Made by a program: the position numbers and the translations under genes
Part shown: positions 1 through 5,085 of the stretch, piece after piece
Position numbering within the stretch: position 1 is the first letter of the stretch
Layout of the letters: each line of letters starts with the position of its first letter
The notes under the pieces: generated by a model
The model's database searches: none
What the model was told of the DNA's origin: nothing
What the model saw: only the letters and a program-made list of their open reading frames with translations
NCBI GenBank assembly: GCA_012959595.1
Contig: DUCW01000025.1
Span: forward strand, 1 to 7,919
Direction of reading: 5' to 3'
Length of the DNA stretch: 7,919 nucleotides
DNA from: Gemmatimonadota bacterium
GTDB lineage: Bacteria > Gemmatimonadota > Gemmatimonadetes > Longimicrobiales > Gaopeijiaceae

Positions 1-618
1 TGCACCAGTCGGACAGCTATCCAAACAATCCTTACACGACCCACAATGGTCCTTCGAAAAAGATTGGTCAGGCGAGATGTCCAAATCCATCAATAGCACT
101 CCCAAGAAGAAAAACGACCCCGTTCTGGGATTAATGAGCATAGTGTTCTTACCAAACCATCCAATGCCAGCCATCTGTGCTAATTCTCTCTCCAGTATGG
201 GTCCTGTATCCACGTACAGACGTGCTTCCACCTCATTGCCTACAAAATCATTCAGCCATCTGTGAAGGGTCTTTAGTTTCTTCCCGATGACATCGTGGTA
301 ATCTTCACCCCGGGCATACCTTGCAAAAACAGCCCGAGATTGATCATCAAGATGATCAATAGAATCATCCTGGAAATAGTTTTGGGCGACTACCAGTGCT
401 GTCTGGATGGAAGGCAAGGTTTCCCTGAGATCAGAGCGTCTAGTAACGGAGTCCTTTCTGGCCAGATATTGCATTTCGCCGTGTGCCCCTTTATCCAACC
501 AGTCTCGATAAAAATCCATATGAGAACTCAGCTCTACACCGGCGATACCATAAAAATCAAATCCCAGTGATTGAATCTTGTTCTCTAGGCCCTGTCTAAA
601 GTCTATTTTTTCGCTCAT
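1..618 (-). CDS. queG: Epoxyqueuosine reductase QueG, N-terminal 206 residues (cut by window edge)
   Basis: Reading the minus strand from ATG at 618-616 gives 206 codons open to base 1, so the rest lies outside the window; the family is usually about 350-390 residues. QueG is a cytoplasmic cobalamin- and Fe-S-dependent enzyme that reduces epoxyqueuosine to queuosine in tRNA, the last step of queuosine synthesis. Visible family marks are GEMQYLARK (47-55), the RYARGEDYHDV segment (100-110), VDTGP (136-140) with the conserved Asp137 matching the proposed catalytic acid, GWFGKN (153-158), and the start of the ferredoxin-like part, HCGSCKDCLDSCPTGA. In that stretch Cys192, 195, 198 and 202 form the first CxxCxxCxxxCP 4Fe-4S motif. 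The start is supported by an AGGTG at 625-621, two bases upstream, which is close for a Shine-Dalgarno, so the initiation context is only fair. It is divergent from the PLP-enzyme gene at 752. No frameshift is seen in the visible part. Identification is firm. Confidence 0.95.
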   Translation of the reverse strand, partial: MSEKIDFRQGLENKIQSLGFDFYGIAGVELSSHMDFYRDWLDKGAHGEMQYLARKDSVTRRSDLRETLPSIQTALVVAQNYFQDDSIDHLDDQSRAVFARYARGEDYHDVIGKKLKTLHRWLNDFVGNEVEARLYVDTGPILERELAQMAGIGWFGKNTMLINPRTGSFFFLGVLLMDLDISPDQSFSKDHCGSCKDCLDSCPTGA

Positions 619-712
619 AGCACCTATCGTCGAATACTCGCAAACCTTAAGGTTACATCTTCACTTCCGAACATGGGATAAAAACAACGGGTTAAACAAA
701 CCTACAAACTCT

Positions 713-739
713 TTGGACTGCCAGCACACCTACTAATTT
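713..739 (+). promoter_or_regulatory. Possible weak promoter for the class V PLP enzyme
   Basis: In the 133-base divergent gap (619-751), TTGGAC at 713-718 and TAATTT at 734-739 resemble -35 and -10 boxes, but the spacer is only 15 bases. A start six or seven bases past the -10 would leave a leader of about five bases before ATG 752. Nothing else clear is seen in the gap. This is a weak motif match only. Confidence 0.18.
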
Positions 740-751
740 GAGAGCCTGCTC

Positions 752-1864
752 ATGGAGCTTAACAAAATCCGTTCGGAATTTCCTATCCTCAAAAACAAGA
801 CCTATTTAAACTCCTGTTCCCTCGGAGCTCTCTCCCTGCGTTCCATGGGTCACTTAGAGGAGTTTCAGAAAATATGGAACAGTTGGGGTGCTTCCGCTTG
901 GTATAACACCTGGGGAAACGTCATAGAGGAACTCCGCGGCCGTGTTTCTGTATTCTTAAACATACAGCCAGAAGAATTGGCTTTCCTGCCCTCCACATCC
1001 ACGGCACTGTCAGTAATAGCCGAATCCGTTGACTACAGAAAACGAAATAAAGTTATCTGCACTGAGTTGGACTTTCCGACCCTAGCATTTCAGTGGGCCG
1101 TCAAGCCAGATATCGAATTGGTTGTTCTGCCCAGCATTGATGGAATTCACATAGATCCTCAACAGTTCGCCGATGCCGTGGATGAAAAAACTGCATTTAT
1201 TGCTACCAGCCATGTTTTTTACACGACCGGCTACATTCAGGATGTAGAATCTCTGGCTGATATAGCACATGAATCTGGTGCTTTCTTACTCATTGATGGA
1301 TATCAAGCACCCGGACAAATACCTGTCGATCTGGAAAATAGTTCGGTAGATTTTTATACCACCGGATCTCTTAAATGGCTGTGTGGAGGACCGGGTCTTT
1401 CTTATCTTTATGTCCGAAATGAACTCATAGAAGCAATGCAACCAAGAATCACCAGCTGGTTTGCTTCCAGAGATCAATTCGATTTTCAGCTAGATCATTT
1501 CGAGCCGCACCAGGACTCTCGGCGCTTCGAAATGGGTACTCCTGCACTCCCTACAATATATACTGCATTGGGTGGCCAAGAATGTATCGACGAGGTCGGC
1601 ATAGAAAAGATACACCATAAGAACACCCAGCTCAGAGAATACCTTATTAACAACCTTGTGAACCTAGGTCTAACGGTTGCAGAAGATCCTTCGAATCGCT
1701 CAGCTATAGTGATGATCAAGTCAGATCATCCAGAGAGGATTGTAGCAAAATTGTCTGAGAAAGATATCATCCTTGACAGTCGGCCAGGACATGTCAGAGT
1801 AAGCCCGCATTTCTACAATACCATCGACGACCTCGATCATCTCATCAGCTGCTGGCCAACCTAA
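752..1864 (+). CDS. Class V-fold PLP-dependent enzyme (aminotransferase / kynureninase-like / desulfurase-like)
   Basis: A 370-residue cytoplasmic fold-type I PLP enzyme of the class V aminotransferase superfamily, complete in length. Landmarks in order: the N-terminal PILKNKTYLNSCSLGALS (11-28), typical of enzymes that bind substrate near the N-terminus; STSTA (81-85), the likely phosphate-binding turn; SHVFYTTG (153-160); IDGYQAPG (181-188), with Asp182 for the pyridine nitrogen and Gln185; and TTGSLKWLCGGPG (203-215), where Lys208 is the Schiff-base lysine and the following GGPG resembles kynureninase. RFEMGTPALPTIYTA (258-272) and RPGHVRVSPHFYNT (344-357) are standard for this group. The second contains the likely carboxylate-binding arginine. 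Substrate and reaction cannot be told from sequence: kynureninase, cysteine or selenocysteine lyase-like, isopenicillin-N-epimerase-like and plain aminotransferase members share these motifs. It has no sulfur-assembly or tryptophan-catabolism neighbours here. A weak GAGAG lies seven bases before the ATG. It is divergent from queG and convergent with the MazG-type gene. Confidence 0.9.
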   Translation: MELNKIRSEFPILKNKTYLNSCSLGALSLRSMGHLEEFQKIWNSWGASAWYNTWGNVIEELRGRVSVFLNIQPEELAFLPSTSTALSVIAESVDYRKRNKVICTELDFPTLAFQWAVKPDIELVVLPSIDGIHIDPQQFADAVDEKTAFIATSHVFYTTGYIQDVESLADIAHESGAFLLIDGYQAPGQIPVDLENSSVDFYTTGSLKWLCGGPGLSYLYVRNELIEAMQPRITSWFASRDQFDFQLDHFEPHQDSRRFEMGTPALPTIYTALGGQECIDEVGIEKIHHKNTQLREYLINNLVNLGLTVAEDPSNRSAIVMIKSDHPERIVAKLSEKDIILDSRPGHVRVSPHFYNTIDDLDHLISCWPT

Positions 1865-1932
1865 GGCAACACTGTCGGCCTACGGAGGAGGTGTCTTTTC
1901 TAAAACTGGTGGCTATTTGGTCGACGGAAGGG

Positions 1933-2265
1933 TTAGGAACCATCTTCCTGGAAATCCACCTTAAGCGTCCACCTATCACCATCTCGATCTCGATATTTCT
2001 TCATAACAGACTGGAAAGCTGCTCCTAGATCGATATCCTGGCTATTCGCAAGACAAATGATTACAAATAAAACGTCAGCTAATTCTTCGGACACCTCCTG
2101 CTCTTTCTCCTCTGTTTTCTTCGACTTACTCCCAAAGCGGTGGTTCATAATACGTGAGAGCTCCCCCACCTCTTCCATTAACCGGGCAAGGGTATCCAAG
2201 GGAGGCCAGTAACCCTCTTCAAATCGAGAAATCCATTCATCAACCTGTTTTTGTAATTTCCTCAT
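1933..2265 (-). CDS. MazG-like nucleotide pyrophosphohydrolase (YpjD type)
   Basis: A 110-residue all-alpha NTP pyrophosphohydrolase. The family hydrolyses (d)NTPs to NMP and pyrophosphate with Mg2+, and is thought to clear aberrant nucleotides or tune nucleotide pools in the cytoplasm. The metal-binding signature is intact: EEVGE (31-35) on one helix and ELAD (61-64) on the next, giving EExxE followed by ExxD. The flanking RFEEGYWPPLDTLARL and DVLFVIICLANSQDIDL, then the end DRDGDRWTLK, closely resemble Bacillus subtilis YpjD (about 111 residues) as I remember it. The length is therefore normal and the protein complete. The linker at 46-57 is rich in Lys and Glu, as in relatives. Its ATG overlaps the TGA of the upstream oxidoreductase gene as ATGA, and no good Shine-Dalgarno precedes it, so it is probably translated by coupling from that gene. 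The preferred nucleotide is unknown. Confidence 0.92.
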   Translation of the reverse strand: MRKLQKQVDEWISRFEEGYWPPLDTLARLMEEVGELSRIMNHRFGSKSKKTEEKEQEVSEELADVLFVIICLANSQDIDLGAAFQSVMKKYRDRDGDRWTLKVDFQEDGS

Positions 2266-3287
2266 GGTACCAGCACCAGTTTGCCGAAGACCTCTCCTTT
2301 CTCAAGTAAATCATGCGCTTCACGGATCTGGTCGAGAGGCATGACAGCGTGTATAGATGGCTCCAATTTTCCCTCAAAGACGAGTCGCATAACCCTTTGG
2401 AATTCCTTAGGATTTCCCATGGTGCAGCCTATAATCGACAGTTGCTTCCAAAAAATAGACCGCACATCACTCGTTATCACTGATCCCCCAGTACCGCCGA
2501 AGACCAAGAGTCGACCACTTTGTGCCATTGATCGCAAACAGCCTTCCCACATCGGTTCTCCCACAGAGTCAAGAGCTACGTTTACCCCACGTTTCTTGGT
2601 ATCCTTCCACAATTCCCGAGCAAAATCCACTAACTCCCTATCATATACATAATCTGCTCCGAGAGATTTAGCCTGGGCCACTTTTTCAGATCCTTTGGTG
2701 ACAGCATAGACGCTCGCACCCATCAATCTTGATATTTGTATAGCCGCAGTGGAAACTCCACCCGAAGCCCCAGTTATCAAAACACTTTCTCCAGGACAAA
2801 GCCTCCCCCTACCAATTAAAGCATGCCAAGCTGTCACATATGCCACTGGAGCTGCCGCTGCTAATTCGAATGGAATATTTTGGGGGATTTCCATGAGGTT
2901 CTTAATAGGAACGACACAATATTCAGCCATACCACCTTGGGTGTGTTCGCCTAAGATCTGAAAAGGTCTTTCAAATGAGGAAAATCCAGAATTCCGTGCT
3001 TCGTACCACTCATAATTCAACGATGGATTGACTACTACCCGTGATCCCAAAACCGATTTGTCTACATCTGGGCCCACAAGATCAATGACCCCTGCTAAAT
3101 CTGACCCGCCAATATGCGGCATAGGAATTTCAAAAGGAAGTCCACGGCGAGCCCACAGATCTAGGTGGTTCATAGCAACCGCTCGGACCTCTATTCTGAC
3201 TTCTGCTGGCCCTGGAATCGGGGAATCGATCTCTCCAATTTCCATTACTTCAGGACCACCATGGCTTGAAAAAAATGCCGCTCTCAT
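2262..3287 (-). CDS. Medium-chain dehydrogenase/reductase (quinone oxidoreductase / zinc-type alcohol dehydrogenase family)
   Basis: A 341-residue cytoplasmic NAD(P)H-dependent oxidoreductase. The GroES-like N-terminal domain contains VAMNHLDLWARRGLP (37-51), PHIGGSDLAGVI (57-68) and GSRVVVNP (81-88). The Rossmann domain begins VLITGASGGVSTAAIQISRLMGA (169-191), and KLVLVP at the end is typical. The usual catalytic Cys is replaced by the NHLD sequence. The structural-zinc lobe (87-106) keeps its normal length before QILGEH (110-115), but Tyr92, Tyr95, Arg98 and Glu106 stand where the four zinc cysteines would be. It is therefore probably a zinc-free, quinone-reductase-like or enoyl-reductase-like member; the substrate is unknown. 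An in-frame ATG 42 bases upstream (3329) exists. The start at 3287 is preferred because AAAGGA sits six bases before it and MRAAFF is the usual family N-terminus. It is first in a pair with the MazG-type gene, overlapping it by four bases. Confidence 0.92.
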   Translation of the reverse strand: MRAAFFSSHGGPEVMEIGEIDSPIPGPAEVRIEVRAVAMNHLDLWARRGLPFEIPMPHIGGSDLAGVIDLVGPDVDKSVLGSRVVVNPSLNYEWYEARNSGFSSFERPFQILGEHTQGGMAEYCVVPIKNLMEIPQNIPFELAAAAPVAYVTAWHALIGRGRLCPGESVLITGASGGVSTAAIQISRLMGASVYAVTKGSEKVAQAKSLGADYVYDRELVDFARELWKDTKKRGVNVALDSVGEPMWEGCLRSMAQSGRLLVFGGTGGSVITSDVRSIFWKQLSIIGCTMGNPKEFQRVMRLVFEGKLEPSIHAVMPLDQIREAHDLLEKGEVFGKLVLVP

Positions 3288-3293
3288 ATTATT

Positions 3294-3299
3294 TCCTTT
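3294..3299 (-). promoter_or_regulatory. Shine-Dalgarno fixing the oxidoreductase start
   Basis: The minus strand reads AAAGGA here, six bases before ATG 3287-3285. No comparable site precedes the in-frame ATG at 3329, so this element selects the shorter protein beginning MRAAFF. Confidence 0.75.
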
Positions 3300-3434
3300 A
3301 GAAATGACAAAACGAATACTTGGGGCCATACTACCTTCTAGAAAAGCATATCACAAACCGTAGATCTGCTACTTTAGATGATTCGCCCTACCGTGTTTGT
3401 CACACTTGGTCAATTAACGGGAATAATACTCATC

Positions 3435-3755
3435 ATGCATAGGGAGAAATCCCAAGACACCACACTCGGCAGCTATATCAAAATACACCAAAGACCGCCT
3501 GCCTTTGAAGGTTCAGACGGACTACCCTACACTGTATCCACAGAGATCGAAACCGTGACAGATCTGCTACGTCCGTATGTGGCCTACCTCGTATTCCCAC
3601 AATGGGCGAGTACCGGCCTTGGCATCATCGGCCATCTTCAGACAAGGATGCTTTTCAGGGAAACAACCCGAGAACAGGCAGAATTAAGCATCTCTTCCCT
3701 TGAACTGTCGACAGTTAAAACTCTTTTGGAAGAAGCCATCGCTAGCAGCCCATGA
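3435..3755 (+). CDS. Conserved hypothetical protein, 106 residues
   Basis: I cannot assign a function. The frame encodes a soluble-looking protein with marks I associate from memory with an uncharacterised family in environmental bacteria: RPPAFEGSDG (20-29), YTVSTEIE (32-39), YLVFPQWASTGLGIIGHLQT (51-70), and a C-terminal helix SLELSTVKTLLEEAIA. The composition (alternating hydrophobic strands, an aromatic Phe-Pro-x-Trp, a final amphipathic helix) looks like a real folded domain rather than a chance frame, and no competing minus-strand frame covers it. An in-frame ATG at 3378 would add a hydrophobic 19-residue extension. I prefer 3435 because the recognisable conserved part begins just after it, but neither start has a good Shine-Dalgarno. 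A TAATAC at 3424-3429 lies only five bases before the ATG. The gene is divergent from the oxidoreductase/MazG pair and convergent with the propeller gene. Confidence 0.7.
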   Translation: MHREKSQDTTLGSYIKIHQRPPAFEGSDGLPYTVSTEIETVTDLLRPYVAYLVFPQWASTGLGIIGHLQTRMLFRETTREQAELSISSLELSTVKTLLEEAIASSP

Positions 3756-3797
3756 TAGCGGTTTCTAGCAAAACCCTCTCCCTGGAGTACACACAGA

Positions 3798-3875
3798 CTA
3801 TTCTACCCACTCTGCAATAAACACGTTAGTCTCACCCTCTCTAGATTGATTCCTGTTAGATCCTCAAACTAAATG
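3798..3875 (-). pseudogene. Out-of-frame remnant of the propeller protein's lost C-terminus
   Basis: Downstream of and overlapping the TAA of the propeller gene, the +1 frame on the minus strand reads CAT TTA GTT TGA GGA TCT AAC and continues to TAG at 3800-3798. The peptide is H-L-V-stop-G followed by 20 residues that begin SNRN and end ETNVFIAEWVE. Propeller proteins of this group normally end with something like FSPDGKKLVWASNRN, then a short spacer, then ETN(V/I)F(I/V)A(D/E)WV. The match shows that this is the original end of the gene at 3856-4839. About 11 bases appear to have been lost just after the FSP codons, and the TGA stands where a Trp codon (TGG) would be expected. The family ending is recalled, not looked up. 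Confidence 0.8.
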
Positions 3876-4839
3876 GGCTGAAAACCGGGAAGCCGTCAAA
3901 ACCCTCCGAGTTGGTAATCCTTTCTAATTCAGAACCATCCTCATTGATTAAATAGAGATCAAAATTACGTCCACTGGGATCATCCATATTGGAGGAAAAA
4001 ATTATTCTTGACCCAGACGGATGCCAATAAGGGCCAAAATTCGCAGCTCCATTGTGAGTGACTTGCTTCTTATCCGAGCCATCGGCATCCATCACAAAAA
4101 TTTCTAGTACACTAGGCCGGATCAATCCATCAGTTAATAAAGAAGTATAGTCTTCTGCTTCCTGCCCTGGCTTAGGATGGTGTGATCTGTACACTATTTT
4201 CGAACCGTCTGGTGAGTAGAAAGGACCCCCGTCATAGCCTAAGTCTTCCGTCAATCGCAGAACATCCGAACCATCTGATTTCATTGAGTATATATCTAAG
4301 TCTCCATCTCTTATTGAAGTAAAGACCACCCGGTCCCCAACTGGAGAAAAGGTGGCTTCAGCATCGTAACCAAATGAATTGGTTAATTGTTTGGGATTAG
4401 ATCCATCTGAATCCGCAACGAATATGTCATAGCCAGGATAGACCGCCCAGACATACCCCTTGGAAAAATCGGGTGGCGTTGGACACTCTGGAGAAAAATG
4501 GTGGGTCGAGGAATAGAGTATCTTATCTCCAGAGGGATAGTAATATGCACAGGTTGTCCGACCTTCTCCAGTACTCAGAAGTTCCACTTCGCTTCCATCC
4601 AAATTCATGCTATAAATTTGATCACACCCGCCATCTCTACCGGTTGCTTGAAAAACGAGTTTTTGCCCATCAAAAGAAAAATAGGCCTCCGCGTTTTCTC
4701 CTTGAAAAGTAAGTTGACGAATATTCCTTAAGTTCCCCTCCTGTGCTGGCATTTTTGCAAGAACCTGGTTGATTGCCACCGGAGAAGAACCCAAAAACAG
4801 ACATACCCCTAGCAAAATCCTGAAATTAATTTTTGACAT
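3856..4839 (-). CDS. Secreted PD40/TolB-like beta-propeller protein, C-terminally truncated
   Basis: A 327-residue protein with an N-terminal signal peptide: a short basic start, a hydrophobic core at 8-24, and a likely signal peptidase I cleavage after VLA (26-28). It is predicted to act in the periplasm or outside the cell. The rest is a chain of WD40-like PD40 repeats: roughly 40-93, 94-152, 154-196, 201-260 and 264-308, then the first strands of a sixth. Repeats show the pattern (F/Y)SP(D/x)G..(I/V)(V/I)(F/Y) ... DI(Y/F)xM(K/D)xDGS....LT, best seen in FSPVGDRVVFTSIRDGDLDI and YSPDGSKIVYRSHHP. Such propellers bind proteins or peptides (TolB is the model), but the partner here is unknown. 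The sixth blade stops at FPVFSPFSLRI, where relatives continue for about 25-30 residues; that missing end is readable in another frame downstream. The product may therefore be unstable or open-ended. GGAG and AAGGA lie just before the ATG. No Cys lipobox is apparent. Confidence 0.88.
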   Translation of the reverse strand: MSKINFRILLGVCLFLGSSPVAINQVLAKMPAQEGNLRNIRQLTFQGENAEAYFSFDGQKLVFQATGRDGGCDQIYSMNLDGSEVELLSTGEGRTTCAYYYPSGDKILYSSTHHFSPECPTPPDFSKGYVWAVYPGYDIFVADSDGSNPKQLTNSFGYDAEATFSPVGDRVVFTSIRDGDLDIYSMKSDGSDVLRLTEDLGYDGGPFYSPDGSKIVYRSHHPKPGQEAEDYTSLLTDGLIRPSVLEIFVMDADGSDKKQVTHNGAANFGPYWHPSGSRIIFSSNMDDPSGRNFDLYLINEDGSELERITNSEGFDGFPVFSPFSLRI

Positions 4840-4842
4840 TGT

Positions 4843-4855
4843 TCCTTCTCCACCT
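4843..4855 (-). promoter_or_regulatory. Double Shine-Dalgarno before the propeller gene
   Basis: The minus strand reads AGGTGGAG (4855-4848), then GAAGGA (4848-4843), three bases before the ATG at 4839-4837. The upstream purine block has the better spacing, about eight bases. The ribosome site is still good, so the gene is translatable despite its broken 3' end. Confidence 0.6.
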
Positions 4856-5059
4856 AGTTCTTAGTCCATTTATAGAAAACCGCTTTCTTCCGTCTATTTA
4901 TCCTAGCTACCCCAATGTCTGATCAAAGCCCAGCTTGTCCCGATCCAAATCTTACTATTCCCACTCCTGAAATTCCTATTGGCCACATTAAATATCTTTC
5001 TTCAGACAAGTTAAGAAGCTGGCAAGTAGGATCTCCTAGGGGCCGAAAATAGCGAATCT

Positions 5060-5085
5060 CTAGATTGCTACAGCAGTTAATCTAG
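5060..5085 (-). other. Inverted repeat across the gyrase stop codon (weak terminator candidate)
   Basis: CTAGATT (5060-5066) and AATCTAG (5079-5085) can pair in a 7-bp stem around a 12-base loop that includes the TAA stop of the topoisomerase gene. The stem is A/T-rich and no run of T follows on the minus strand, so a classic intrinsic terminator is not supported. The rest of the 237-base gap (4840-5076) shows no gene that I trust. Confidence 0.25.

Noticed and set aside
77..570. Plus-strand frames at 77-265 and 295-570
   Set aside because: They lie opposite the clear QueG frame with its Fe-S motif and show no family signal.
3288..3329. Longer oxidoreductase start at 3329 (14 extra residues)
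   Set aside because: There is no ribosome site before it, AAAGGA lies directly before 3287, and the family N-terminus begins at MRAAFF.
3795..3832. Inverted repeat AGACTA...TAGTCT between convergent genes as a terminator
   Set aside because: Six-base arms with a 26-base loop and no T-run are too weak. The interval is also the decayed C-terminal coding remnant.
3864..3866. TGA at the expected Trp position of the propeller remnant as evidence of TGA read as tryptophan
   Set aside because: The oxidoreductase gene and the small conserved gene both end with TGA at sensible family lengths, and a frameshifting deletion is needed anyway, so recoding is not required.
4915..5052. Plus-strand frame of 45 codons beginning MSDQSPACPD in the gap between the propeller and gyrase genes
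   Set aside because: It has no ribosome site and no recognisable motif, and its composition looks like chance. The same stretch is also open on the minus strand for about 50 codons, so openness alone means little.
3838..5067. Identical 11-base TCTCTAGATTG at 3838-3848 and 5057-5067, each just past the stop codon of a minus-strand gene
   Set aside because: An 11-base match is plausible by chance. The first copy is explained by the remnant coding sequence, and no longer similarity or flanking duplication is seen, so no mobile element or attachment site is supported.
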